From Photobacterium lutimaris (lineage in GTDB: Bacteria; Pseudomonadota; Gammaproteobacteria; Enterobacterales; Vibrionaceae): a stretch of 64,000 nucleotides of DNA. The DNA lies in NCBI RefSeq assembly GCF_003025555.1, contig NZ_PYMH01000015.1, forward strand, positions 62,001-126,000, written 5' to 3'. The notes beneath the pieces were generated by a model, which did not search any database, had not been told where the DNA came from, and was given only the letters and a program-made list of their open reading frames with translations. This document shows, piece by piece, positions 8,259 through 18,266 of the stretch; the stretch's first letter is position 1, and every line of letters starts with the position of its first letter. A program made the translations under genes and the position numbers.

Positions 8259-8403
8259 AGTGTGCGAGAAATTATATGGGATGGTCAGGCGCTTGTCTAG
8301 CGAATAAAGTGTTTGTTTTGCTTGCTTTTTAGGCAGTTAACAATGTTCGCGCGTTATTGCTGGCTGCTGAAGGTAAGTACTTGATGATGGAAACGAAAGG
8401 CAT

Positions 8404-8432
8404 AAAAAAACGGGCCAGATGGCCCGTTTTTA
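8404..8432 (-). terminator. terminator of rpoD
   Basis: Ten-base-pair stem AAAACGGGCC / GGCCCGTTTT, loop AGAT, with a run of seven T on the leftward strand, about 25 bases after the rpoD stop. Confidence 0.92.
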
Positions 8433-8454
8433 TCAATCGTGTCAGGATGCGTGG

Positions 8455-10296
<1,842 letters not shown>

Positions 10297-10389
10297 AGAC
10301 GATATCCAACTTAGGGTCTGATTGAGAATAGTAGTATGCAGATATGCAAACCGATAATTATAACAAATTTCTTAATTGATGACTACTTA

Positions 10390-12150
10390 CTAGCCGGGAC
10401 GGTTGAGTATGAGTAACTGCAATTCCCGCTTCTCTTCGACTGATAAGCCGACGGTTCTTGATTTAGCCTGCAACTTTTCGATTTGTTGTTTAACGCACTG
10501 GCCAATGACTTTGTCCATTGCGTCAAGAAAAACATCTAGAGTGTTGTCCTCTTCCTTGACAAGAGGTAGCTGCCAGGCCGCCAGACGAGCTAGCATCCCT
10601 TCGCTTTTGCTTCCGCGCCAACCCTCTAGAAGTTGTCCAGTTTTAATATTGGGGTTTGCCCGACACTTTTCAACTATTGTTATCAATAAATTTAGTCCGG
10701 CAACATCGATCCCTTCAAATGCCGCCATATCAAATTCTAGGCTATTGACAAATTCTGGGTTCTGAACGAGCAGCGCGATCACTTCCCGCATCGGGGTGCG
10801 CTTAATTTCAGGTTGACCAACTTTCTTGGTTGTATTGGCCCCCTGTTTAGAGATTAGTTGCTGCAGCTGGCTTTCGTCGGGTAATCCCAGTTTTCTTCCC
10901 AGCATCTCACGCAAATATAGCCGCAGGGTACCGCCCGGTACCTTGTCGATCAGCGGAACGGCCAACGTACTGAGCTTGGCCTTGCCTTCGTTACTGCTGG
11001 TATCGACTTGCTGCAGCAGGGTCGTGAACATGAAGTCTGACAGGTTCATCGACTGGTTGACTTGCTGCTCAAACCCTTCTTGTCCGTATTGGCGGATATA
11101 GGTATCGGGATCCTCGCCATCGGGCAGGAACATAAACTTGAGCTGGCGGCCGTCATTGAGGTATGGCAGGGCTTGCTCCATGGCACGCCATGCGGCATCA
11201 CGGCCGGCTCGGTCGCCATCGTAGCAGCACACCACGGTACCGGTCTGGCGGAACATCATTTGGATGTGATCGCCAGTGGTCGAGGTACCCAGAGAGGCCA
11301 CGGCGTAGTCGACTCCGAACTGGGCTAGGGCGACAACATCCATATAGCCTTCTACCACCAGCAGCTTGTCTGGTTCGCGCTGGGCCTGCAGGACTTCGTA
11401 CAGACCGTAGAGCTCGCGGCCCTTGTGGAAGATCGGGGTTTCCGGTGAGTTGAGGTATTTCGGCGTACCGTCCCCCAGCACTCGGCCACCAAAGCCGATC
11501 ACTCGGCCACGACGGTCGTGGATCGGGAACATCACCCGGCCACGGAAACGGTCATAGCGGCGGCCGTTGTCGTTTTCGATCAGCATGCCGGCACTGACCA
11601 GTGCCTGCTGGGCTTCCATATCGCGACCAAAACGGTGACGGACCTGATCCCATTGATCCGGCACAAAGCCGATACCAAACTTTTTGACCACCTCGCCGGA
11701 CAGCCCGCGTCCTTTGAGGTAGTCGATCGCAACCTGGCCTTCTTGGGTACGCAGTTGGCTTTGGTAGAACTGGGAAATCTGCCCCATCATATCGTACAAG
11801 CCAAGTTTTTCTTTGCTGCGGGTGCCTGACTGGCCGCCCCCGCTGCCTTGCTCGCGTGGCACTTCAAGGCCGAGCTGCGAGGCTAGCTCATCGATCGCCT
11901 CGACAAACTCGAGTCGATCGAATTCCATGACGAAGTCGAGGACATTGCCGTGGGCACCGCAACCAAAACAGTGGTAGAACTGCTTTTCCTGGCTGACAGA
12001 GAAGGATGGGGTCTTTTCGTTGTGGAATGGGCAGCAGGCACCAAAGTTCTTGCCCTGTTTCTTGAGCTTAACTCTGGCATCCACAATATCCACGATGTCA
12101 TGCCGCGAGATGAGATCATCGATAAAGGTACGTGGGATTTTTCCTGCCAT
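10390..12150 (-). CDS. dnaG: DNA primase
   Basis: The 586-residue primase makes the RNA primers for chromosome replication. The N-terminal zinc-binding domain shows the CHCC ligands C40, H43, C61 and C64 (CPFHNEKTPSFSV and YHCFGCGAHGN). The central polymerase core has the Toprim acidic motifs (VVEGYMDVVAL and CYDGDRAGRDA), and the C-terminal domain would bind DnaB helicase. Start ATG at 12150. It lies between yqeY and rpoD; two strong hairpins without T runs occupy the yqeY-dnaG gap and probably lower or process the message, as in the E. coli operon where primase is kept scarce. Confidence 0.96.
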   Translation of the reverse strand: MAGKIPRTFIDDLISRHDIVDIVDARVKLKKQGKNFGACCPFHNEKTPSFSVSQEKQFYHCFGCGAHGNVLDFVMEFDRLEFVEAIDELASQLGLEVPREQGSGGGQSGTRSKEKLGLYDMMGQISQFYQSQLRTQEGQVAIDYLKGRGLSGEVVKKFGIGFVPDQWDQVRHRFGRDMEAQQALVSAGMLIENDNGRRYDRFRGRVMFPIHDRRGRVIGFGGRVLGDGTPKYLNSPETPIFHKGRELYGLYEVLQAQREPDKLLVVEGYMDVVALAQFGVDYAVASLGTSTTGDHIQMMFRQTGTVVCCYDGDRAGRDAAWRAMEQALPYLNDGRQLKFMFLPDGEDPDTYIRQYGQEGFEQQVNQSMNLSDFMFTTLLQQVDTSSNEGKAKLSTLAVPLIDKVPGGTLRLYLREMLGRKLGLPDESQLQQLISKQGANTTKKVGQPEIKRTPMREVIALLVQNPEFVNSLEFDMAAFEGIDVAGLNLLITIVEKCRANPNIKTGQLLEGWRGSKSEGMLARLAAWQLPLVKEEDNTLDVFLDAMDKVIGQCVKQQIEKLQAKSRTVGLSVEEKRELQLLILNRPG

Positions 12151-12178
12151 AGCGTGGTGTTACCTGCTGTGTGTGGGG

Positions 12179-12225
12179 TGCCAAATCAAAGTGTTATCAG
12201 CTGATGATAGCACTTTGATTTGGCA
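12179..12225 (-). other. 21-bp stem hairpin 29 bases upstream of dnaG
   Basis: TGCCAAATCAAAGTG (extended to 21 bases at 12179-12199) pairs with 12205-12225 around a five-base loop, with a single G-U type imperfection. No T run follows on either strand, so it is unlikely to be a simple terminator; RNase processing or translational control of dnaG is more plausible. Confidence 0.75.
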
Positions 12226-12260
12226 TCGTTGAAATATAATTGACGGGATACTGAATACGA

Positions 12261-12298
12261 ACAAGCCGCGCAGTCCGGAACCGGATAGCACGGCTTGT
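12261..12298 (-). other. second hairpin in the yqeY-dnaG gap
   Basis: Outer stem ACAAGCCG / CGGCTTGT encloses an inner stem TCCGG / CCGGA with small internal loops, 20 bases after the yqeY stop. On the leftward strand only a weak T-rich tail follows, so it may be a partial terminator attenuating transcription into dnaG. Confidence 0.65.
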
Positions 12299-12317
12299 TG
12301 CAGAAATAGGGTAGGGA

Positions 12318-12761
12318 TTAACCTAGCTTGGCTTTCACCAACTGGCTAACTTTACCCATATCGGCACGACCCTGAACTTGTGGCTTCAACACGCCCATCA
12401 GTTTGCCCATGTCTTGCATGCTGGCAGCACCGGTTGTAGCAATTGCCTCATCCAGCAGAGCGGCGACTTCGTCGTCGGTCAGTGGCTGTGGCATGAACTC
12501 TTCCAGTACTGTGATTTCAGCAAGCTCAACATCAGCAAGATCTTGGCGATTGGCTGCTTCGTATTGAGCAACAGAATCACGGCGCTGTTTTACCATTTTG
12601 GTCAATACTGCCAGCACGTCGTCATCGGTAAGAGTGATCTTTTCGTCAACTTCACGCTGTTTAATGGCAGCCATTACCAAGCGAATTGTGCCAAGACGAG
12701 GTTTGTCTTTGGCTTTCATCGCTAGTTTTTGTTCGTCTTTAAGACGTTCAATCAGAGTCAT
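12318..12761 (-). CDS. yqeY: GatB/YqeY domain protein
   Basis: This 147-residue protein is a free-standing YqeY domain, related to the C-terminal tail domain of the GatB subunit of tRNA amidotransferase. It begins MTLIERLKDEQKLAMKAKDK and contains the conserved MGKLMGVLKPQVQGRADMGKVSQ segment at the C-terminus. Its biochemical role is unsettled; tRNA binding is suspected from the GatB relationship. It lies between rpsU (28 bases upstream) and dnaG, an arrangement found in many gammaproteobacteria, so it is probably cotranscribed with rpsU. Confidence 0.92.
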   Translation of the reverse strand: MTLIERLKDEQKLAMKAKDKPRLGTIRLVMAAIKQREVDEKITLTDDDVLAVLTKMVKQRRDSVAQYEAANRQDLADVELAEITVLEEFMPQPLTDDEVAALLDEAIATTGAASMQDMGKLMGVLKPQVQGRADMGKVSQLVKAKLG

Positions 12762-12789
12762 AACACGTTCCTTCTGTTAATCAGACAGA

Positions 12790-13005
12790 TTAGTACAGAC
12801 GAACGCGACGCGCGTTTTCGCGAGCCAATTTCTTCAGGTGACGCTTAACTGCCGCTGCTTTCGCACGCTTACGTACAGTAGTAGGCTTTTCGAAGTGCTC
12901 ACGACGACGTACTTCAGAAAGGATACCTGCTTTTTCGCAAGAGCGCTTGAAACGACGTAGTGCTACGTCAAACGGTTCGTTTTCACGTACTTTGATTACT
13001 GGCAT
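12790..13005 (-). CDS. rpsU: 30S ribosomal protein S21
   Basis: The 71-residue basic protein begins MPVIKVRENEPFDVALRRFK and ends LARENARRVRLY, the standard S21 sequence. S21 sits on the 30S platform near the anti-Shine-Dalgarno sequence and helps translation initiation. The ATG is preceded by GAGGTGAG at good spacing. It heads the macromolecular synthesis operon rpsU-yqeY-dnaG-rpoD, and its promoter faces away from tsaD, which is divergent. Confidence 0.97.
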   Translation of the reverse strand: MPVIKVRENEPFDVALRRFKRSCEKAGILSEVRRREHFEKPTTVRKRAKAAAVKRHLKKLARENARRVRLY

Positions 13006-13079
13006 GTAATACTCACCTCAGAGTGATTCGGTTAATGCTGATGTTCATTAAAGTATCAGCTGATTAAAAATGGTGCGAA

Positions 13080-13109
13080 ATTCTAATCTGATCTGGGGGC
13101 ATTTGTAAA
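13080..13109 (-). promoter_or_regulatory. candidate sigma-70 promoter of rpsU
   Basis: Reading leftward, TTTACA and TAGAAT are separated by 18 bases and lie 75-104 bases upstream of the rpsU start. The match is moderate; other pairs in the divergent 184-base gap cannot be excluded. Confidence 0.5.
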
Positions 13110-13189
13110 GCATTCTGCAACCCTGAACTGGTTAATTTCTGTCAAGGGCGGTAGTATGACCCTCAATTACCATAAGTATAGAGGTTGTT

Positions 13190-14212
13190 ATGCGTATACT
13201 GGGCATCGAAACCTCCTGTGACGAAACAGGTGTGGCTATTTTCGATGATGAAAAAGGCCTATTGGCACACGAACTTTACAGCCAGGTGAAACTGCATGCC
13301 GATTACGGTGGCGTTGTACCTGAGTTGGCTTCTCGTGACCATGTCAAGAAGACGATTCCGCTCATCAAGGAAGCGCTTAACAATGCCGGCTTGACGCCTG
13401 CAGATTTGGATGGTGTGGCTTACACCGCAGGCCCTGGCCTGGTCGGCGCATTACTAGTAGGGGCAACGATTGGCCGAAGTCTGGCATATGCTTGGGATCT
13501 GCCCGCTGTCGCTGTACACCATATGGAAGGCCATCTGCTGGCCCCGATGCTAGAAGATAACCCGCCCCAGTTCCCGTTTGTGGCACTGCTGGTATCGGGT
13601 GGGCACACCATGATGGTGGAAGTCAAAGGCATTGGCGAGTACCAAATTCTGGGTGAGTCGATCGATGATGCCGCCGGCGAAGCGTTTGATAAAACCGCCA
13701 AGCTGATGGGGCTGGACTACCCGGGTGGCCCGCTGCTATCGCGTTTGGCAGAAAAAGGCACGGCTGGTCGCTTTAAGTTCCCGCGCCCGATGACCGACCG
13801 TCCGGGGCTGGATTTCAGCTTTTCTGGCCTGAAGACATTTGCCGCCAATACGATCCGCGCCAATGACGATGACGAGCAGACCCGCGCCGATATTGCTTAT
13901 GCATTCCAAGAAGCGGTGGTCGATACCCTGGCGATTAAATGTAAGCGTGCTCTCAAGCAGACGGGCTTCAAGCGCTTGGTGATTGCCGGTGGTGTGAGTG
14001 CCAACAAGCACCTGCGTGAGCAGCTGGAAGCCATGATGACGAAGATGGGCGGTGAGGTGTTCTACCCGCGTACCGAATTCTGTACAGATAACGGGGCGAT
14101 GATCGCCTATGCCGGTATGCAGCGGCTGAAAAACCAAGAGACGATGGATTTGGGGGTGAAAGCCTTCCCGCGCTGGCCGATCGACCAGCTTAAGCCTATT
14201 CAGGGCGAATAA
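13190..14212 (+). CDS. tsaD: tRNA N6-adenosine threonylcarbamoyltransferase
   Basis: The 340-residue ASKHA-fold enzyme transfers threonylcarbamoyl from its adenylate to A37 of ANN-reading tRNAs (t6A), working with TsaB, TsaE and TsaC. It begins MRILGIETSCDETGVAIFD; the metal-binding histidines lie in VHHMEGH; the nucleotide-binding motif SGGHTMMVEV and the distal GGVSANKHLREQL and CTDNGAMIAYAG segments are all present. GAGG precedes the ATG. It is divergent from rpsU, a long-conserved arrangement. Its terminator overlaps the 3' end of the convergent plsY. Confidence 0.96.
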   Translation: MRILGIETSCDETGVAIFDDEKGLLAHELYSQVKLHADYGGVVPELASRDHVKKTIPLIKEALNNAGLTPADLDGVAYTAGPGLVGALLVGATIGRSLAYAWDLPAVAVHHMEGHLLAPMLEDNPPQFPFVALLVSGGHTMMVEVKGIGEYQILGESIDDAAGEAFDKTAKLMGLDYPGGPLLSRLAEKGTAGRFKFPRPMTDRPGLDFSFSGLKTFAANTIRANDDDEQTRADIAYAFQEAVVDTLAIKCKRALKQTGFKRLVIAGGVSANKHLREQLEAMMTKMGGEVFYPRTEFCTDNGAMIAYAGMQRLKNQETMDLGVKAFPRWPIDQLKPIQGE

Positions 14213-14244
14213 AGCGGTTTAACCAATTAATCGGCCAGATAAGC

Positions 14245-14294
14245 AACCCTGCAACAAGCTGTGACTCAGTCTTGTGGCGGGGTTGTTTTGTTTT
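14245..14294 (+). terminator. tsaD terminator embedded in the end of plsY
   Basis: AACCCTGC and ACAAG (14245-14258) pair with CTTGT and GCGGGGTT (14271-14284) around a twelve-base loop with one mismatch, followed by GTTTTGTTTTT. The right arm and T run lie inside the last codons of plsY on the other strand. Confidence 0.75.
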
Positions 14295-14889
14295 TGCGTT
14301 GGAATTTTGTCCAAATTTTACTTTCTTCACCTTCCAGTAGGCGACGGACATTATCGTGATGGCGCAAGACGATAAGGCATGACAGCATGGCTACCGGCAT
14401 GGTGTATTCGGGTTTGACCCACCAGGTAAAAAGCGGTGCGGCAAGGGCTGTGATCATAGAGCCGAGCGAGGAATAACCGGTTACCAGCACGGTCAGTACC
14501 CACGAGCTGATCAGCAGGCCGCTTAAATCCCAGCCGATAGGTGCCAGGGCGCCCAGTGCGGTGGCCACCCCCTTTCCACCCCGGAAATGAAAGAAGATCG
14601 GATAGATATGACCGAGGCATGCGGCGATTCCGATGAATCCCAGCATGAACGGGTTGACCCCAGCTAAGTAGCTGAGCCAGACCGGCAGCATCCCCTTGAG
14701 GATATCGCATACCAGCACACTGGCGGCAGCCCCACGTCCACCCAAACGTAAGACGTTGGTCGCCCCGGGGTTCCCCGAGCCGTTTTCACGTGGATCCGGC
14801 AGGCCATACAGGCGGCAGATCAAGACGGCACTGGATATAGAGCCCAGTAGATAAGCGCCGATAATGATCATGAGTACAAGTGGTGTCAT
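14266..14889 (-). CDS. plsY: acyl-phosphate glycerol-3-phosphate acyltransferase
   Basis: This polytopic inner-membrane enzyme acylates glycerol-3-phosphate with acyl-phosphate, the first step of phospholipid synthesis in the PlsX/PlsY route. Conserved motifs are LGSISSAVLICR, GSGNPGATNVLR and FHFRGGKGVATALG. I chose the ATG at 14889, giving 207 residues beginning MTPLVLMIIIGAYLLGS, because it aligns with E. coli YgiH and has AGGA eight bases upstream; an in-frame ATG nine codons earlier looks spurious. It is divergent from folB. Confidence 0.93.
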   Translation of the reverse strand: MTPLVLMIIIGAYLLGSISSAVLICRLYGLPDPRENGSGNPGATNVLRLGGRGAAASVLVCDILKGMLPVWLSYLAGVNPFMLGFIGIAACLGHIYPIFFHFRGGKGVATALGALAPIGWDLSGLLISSWVLTVLVTGYSSLGSMITALAAPLFTWWVKPEYTMPVAMLSCLIVLRHHDNVRRLLEGEESKIWTKFQRKNKTTPPQD

Positions 14890-14962
14890 GCAAGGTCCTG
14901 TCGCTAGTGGCCTCAAGTCGCCGATTTATCTATCGTCAGCCATGTTGCATGGGCCGGCATAT

Positions 14963-14970
14963 GGTATAGT
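14963..14970 (+). promoter_or_regulatory. candidate extended -10 element upstream of folB
   Basis: TGGTATAGT fits an extended -10 (TG-N-TATAGT) about 135 bases before folB; no good -35 is present at 17 bases. Tentative. Confidence 0.3.
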
Positions 14971-15102
14971 GCTCCCCCAATGCCGATAGGCAACACGATG
15001 ATCATATAAATCAAGATCATAGTATATTGACGATTACGACCTGATAATACGCGTTTTTGCTCAAATTAGGTATCCGACCTCTAACAAAATTAGCGATTGA
15101 AC

Positions 15103-15456
15103 ATGGATTCAGTATTTATCGAACATCTAGAAGTCATCGCCACCATTGGTGTGTATGACTGGGAACAGGAAATCAAGCAGAAATTGGTGCTTGATTTGGA
15201 AATGGCGCACGATAATCGTCCTGCCGCACAAAGTGATGATGTCGCCTATGCCCTTGATTATGCAGCGGTGAGCGATGCTGTGACACAGCATATTCAAAAC
15301 GGCCGTTTTTTGTTGGTCGAGCGGGTAGCGGAGGAAATCGCTAATCTGATCATGACCCAGTTCTCTGTGCCATGGATCAAGGTACGCGTCACCAAGCCCG
15401 GAGCGGTGGCCAATGCCCGCGGTGTGGGGGTTGTGATAGAGCGAGGAAGCAAGTGA
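15103..15456 (+). CDS. folB: dihydroneopterin aldolase
   Basis: FolB cleaves dihydroneopterin to 6-hydroxymethyl-dihydropterin and glycolaldehyde in folate synthesis. The 117-residue protein begins MDSVFIEHLEVIATIGVYDW, aligning directly with the E. coli start, so the ATG at 15103 is preferred over an in-frame TTG two codons earlier. The conserved LVERVAEEIANLIM helix and KPGAVANARGVGVVIER end are present. Its stop overlaps the folK start (GTGA), giving direct coupling between consecutive steps of the pathway. Confidence 0.95.
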   Translation: MDSVFIEHLEVIATIGVYDWEQEIKQKLVLDLEMAHDNRPAAQSDDVAYALDYAAVSDAVTQHIQNGRFLLVERVAEEIANLIMTQFSVPWIKVRVTKPGAVANARGVGVVIERGSK

Positions 15457-15941
15457 CCACGGTCTATATAAGCCTAGGTTCAAACATTGATCGTGAACGC
15501 TACCTCCAAGCCGGTTTGGCTGGCTTGAGTCAGTTGGGCTCGGGGATGACGGTGTCGACCATTTATGAAGCCGAGCCGGTGGGATTTAGCGGGCCGAACT
15601 TTTTCAACTGTGTGGCTGTCATCGAAACGTCTTTGTCATTGGATACACTCCTGCAGGCGCTGAAGCAGCTCGAGTTGCAACACGGCCGCTCACCCGGTGC
15701 GGTCAAAAACCAAAGCCGTACCTTGGATCTAGACATCCTCCTCTACGGGGATACCGTACGAGATACTTATCCGGTTTTACCCCGTAGCGATATCTATAAG
15801 TTTGCCTTCGTGCTGCAGCCCTTGATGGAGCTGTGCCCACACCGGGAGATCCCCGGCGATGGCCGTACGGTTACCGAGCTTTGGCGTGCTTCTCGTTTTG
15901 AACAGGCTCTTTGGCCTGTAGAGCATCATTTTGTTGTTTAG
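15453..15941 (+). CDS. folK: 6-hydroxymethyl-7,8-dihydropterin pyrophosphokinase
   Basis: FolK transfers pyrophosphate from ATP to the pterin made by FolB. I place the start at GTG 15453, which overlaps the folB stop by four bases and has GAGGAAG upstream; this gives 162 residues beginning with TTVYISLGSN, the normal FolK opening. The family signature SRTLDLDILLYGD follows around residue 90. An ATG far upstream inside folB would give a nonsense extension and was rejected. Confidence 0.95.
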   Translation: MTTVYISLGSNIDRERYLQAGLAGLSQLGSGMTVSTIYEAEPVGFSGPNFFNCVAVIETSLSLDTLLQALKQLELQHGRSPGAVKNQSRTLDLDILLYGDTVRDTYPVLPRSDIYKFAFVLQPLMELCPHREIPGDGRTVTELWRASRFEQALWPVEHHFVV

Positions 15942-15949
15942 GGATAGTT

Positions 15950-16753
15950 ATGAGTTATTTTGAAGCCTTTGTTCTGGCCCTTATCCAGGGGTTGACTGAA
16001 TTTTTGCCGATCTCGAGCTCTGCTCACTTGATCTTGCCTTCCGCCATTCTGGGGTGGGATGATCAGGGCTTGGCGTTTGATGTCGCGGTTCATGTCGGTA
16101 CCTTGGCGGCGGTGATTTGGTATTTCCGCAAGGAAGTGGTTGCCCTGCTGTCGGCGTGGATCAGCTCTATTTTCCAAAAGGAGCACAGTGCCGAGTCCAA
16201 GCTGGCCTGGATGATTGTGCTGGCGACGATCCCGGCCTGTTTCTTTGGCCTGTTCATGAAAGATATCATCGAGATCTATCTGCGCTCGGCGTGGGTGATT
16301 GCCTGTACGACCATCTTCTTTGGCCTCTTGCTGTGGTGGGTCGATGTACGTGCCCAGCAGAAAGACGATGAATACCAAGCTGACTGGAAGCGCTCGCTGT
16401 TTATTGGCTTGGCACAGGCCGCAGCGATGATCCCGGGGACGTCTCGTTCGGGGGCCACCATGACGGCTGCGCTTTATCTGGGCTTCACTCGTGAAGCGGC
16501 AGCGCGTTTCTCGTTCCTGATGTCGATTCCGATCATCCTGTTGGCCGGTGGGTACTTGGGGATGAAGCTGGTGGTCAGTGGTGCGCCGATTCAGGTTGAT
16601 GCTTTGCTCATTGGCATCGCGGTGTCTTTTGTCAGCGCTTACGCGTGTATCCATGCGTTCCTGAAACTGGTCACCCGTTTGGGTATGTTCCCGTTTGTGC
16701 TTTACCGCCTGCTGCTTGGCGCTGGCCTGATTGCGTTTCTGGTCACTCAGTAA
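15950..16753 (+). CDS. uppP: undecaprenyl-diphosphatase
   Basis: UppP (BacA) dephosphorylates undecaprenyl diphosphate, regenerating the lipid carrier for peptidoglycan and O-antigen synthesis. The 267-residue protein is polytopic, with the two catalytic motifs GLTEFLPISSSAHLIL near the N-terminus and PGTSRSGATMTAAL near residue 165. The ATG at 15950 follows folK by 8 bases with an AGGGAT ribosome site; upstream in-frame codons lie in folK and are not used. It ends the folB-folK-uppP run. Confidence 0.95.
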   Translation: MSYFEAFVLALIQGLTEFLPISSSAHLILPSAILGWDDQGLAFDVAVHVGTLAAVIWYFRKEVVALLSAWISSIFQKEHSAESKLAWMIVLATIPACFFGLFMKDIIEIYLRSAWVIACTTIFFGLLLWWVDVRAQQKDDEYQADWKRSLFIGLAQAAAMIPGTSRSGATMTAALYLGFTREAAARFSFLMSIPIILLAGGYLGMKLVVSGAPIQVDALLIGIAVSFVSAYACIHAFLKLVTRLGMFPFVLYRLLLGAGLIAFLVTQ

Positions 16754-16776
16754 TTAGCATCGAGCGATGGAAACAG

Positions 16777-16815
16777 AAAGCCCGGCAATGGTATTGCCGG
16801 GCTTTTTCTTTTTCC
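16777..16815 (+). terminator. terminator between convergent uppP and cca
   Basis: Thirteen-base-pair stem AAAGCCCGGCAAT / ATTGCCGGGCTTT with a three-base loop, followed by TTTCTTTTT rightward; the A run on the other side is short, so it mainly serves uppP, perhaps cca as well. Confidence 0.92.
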
Positions 16816-16824
16816 GTGTGGAGG

Positions 16825-18063
16825 CTAGCGCATTTTCTGGCGCAATGTCGCCAGTACCGCTGTCACCGCATCTGCGCGCTTCAATGCCAGTTGTTCTTTG
16901 ATTTCCTTTCCTTTGTACCCAGCTTCGACAATGGGTTTGACTTCGACGGCTTGGGCTGCGGCAAAGGCGCCCTCGAAGATATCAGCCTGCGGGTAGGGAT
17001 CATTTTCAAACCCGGTTCGTCCACGTACATCAGCCCGGCAGCAGGTCGCTAGTTGTGCTACCCGTTCAGGCTTACGCCAGGCATCGATTTGATCAAAGAT
17101 ATTGATGAAGGTGGCTGGGCGTAGCTCGGCAGCAAAATGTAACTTGGTATGCTGGGCACAGACCATCAATGCGATATCGCGGTACTCATTGGGTACCCGT
17201 AAGCGCTGGCACAGCTCGCGTATCGCACCGAGCCCGGTGTGGCAGTGCATTTTGTGGCTCGGTAGATCTGCTTTCGGGGTCAGGGCCTTGCCAAGATCAT
17301 GGACCTGGGCGGCAAAGCGGATCACCTTGGACTTGCTCAGCCTCGCGGCTTGCTCGGCGACCAGCAGGGTGTGGATGCCGCAGTCGATTTCAGGGTGCCA
17401 TTTTTCTGGCTGGGGAACACCGAACAAGGCGTTGATTTCAGGCATGATCACCGCAAGCGCACCACACTGGCGCAGGACCTTGAGGAAGACTTCCGGGTTG
17501 CCCGATTGCAGTGACTTTTCCCATTCGATCCAGACCCGCTCTGGTGTGAGTGCAGACAGTTCACCGGCGACAACCATGTCCTGCATCAGCGCCATGGTTT
17601 CGGGGGCGACGATAAAGCCAAGATGGGCAAAACGAGCGGCAAAGCGAGCAACGCGCAGCACCCTGAGTGGATCTTCGACAAAGGCGGGCGATACATGACG
17701 AAGCTGGCGCAATGCCAGATCTTGCTGGCCATGATAGGGATCAATCAGGGTACCGTCTTGCGCTTGGGCAATGGCGTTGATGGTCAAATCACGGCGCATT
17801 AAATCCTGCTCCAGGGTGACATCTGGCGCTGAATAGCAGGTAAAGCCGGTATAGCCTTGGCCTGACTTACGCTCGGTACGGGCGAGGGCGTATTCTTGCT
17901 TGGTTTTCGGGTGCAGGAATACAGGGAAGTCGCTGCCGACTTGACTGTAACCTCGCTCCAGCATTTGCTCAGGGGTCGCGCCAACAACAACCCAGTCTTT
18001 GTCTTTGACTGGTAACTCCAGCAGGGCATCACGAACAGCCCCGCCAACTAAATACGTTTGCAC
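16825..18063 (-). CDS. cca: CCA tRNA nucleotidyltransferase with HD domain
   Basis: The enzyme adds or repairs the 3' CCA of tRNAs. The 412-residue protein (same length as E. coli Cca) opens MQTYLVGGAVRDALLELPVK with the class II polymerase-beta fold active site, followed by the RRDLTINAIAQ motif and EDPLRVLRVARFAARF. The C-terminal HD phosphohydrolase domain has HTLLVAEQAARLS and VHDLGKALTPK, typical of the multifunctional gammaproteobacterial form. Convergent with uppP, alone on its strand. Confidence 0.96.
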   Translation of the reverse strand: MQTYLVGGAVRDALLELPVKDKDWVVVGATPEQMLERGYSQVGSDFPVFLHPKTKQEYALARTERKSGQGYTGFTCYSAPDVTLEQDLMRRDLTINAIAQAQDGTLIDPYHGQQDLALRQLRHVSPAFVEDPLRVLRVARFAARFAHLGFIVAPETMALMQDMVVAGELSALTPERVWIEWEKSLQSGNPEVFLKVLRQCGALAVIMPEINALFGVPQPEKWHPEIDCGIHTLLVAEQAARLSKSKVIRFAAQVHDLGKALTPKADLPSHKMHCHTGLGAIRELCQRLRVPNEYRDIALMVCAQHTKLHFAAELRPATFINIFDQIDAWRKPERVAQLATCCRADVRGRTGFENDPYPQADIFEGAFAAAQAVEVKPIVEAGYKGKEIKEQLALKRADAVTAVLATLRQKMR

Positions 18064-18266
18064 TGTTTTATCCTTTTTCGTTCTGACTGCAGACTGTTAT
18101 CGCTCGAGTATACCAAACCTTAAAGGCTCTCACGAATGGCTTGCCGTCGACCGCGCTTTAAAGGCTAATCGCTTGTCAGGCTTGAGCTGAAAGGCTATAC
18201 ATTCAGTAAAGGGACAGGTAACGTAGGGGCTTCCCCCTCCAGGCCAACAACAAGAGATCAAATGGC

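Noticed and set aside
15372..15452. Upstream ATG extension of folK within folB
   Set aside because: The extension is the wrong frame of folB; GTG 15453 has a ribosome site and matches the family N-terminus.
15938..16654. 238-codon reverse frame opposite uppP
   Set aside because: Antisense shadow of a clear uppP gene; highly charged, no family resemblance.
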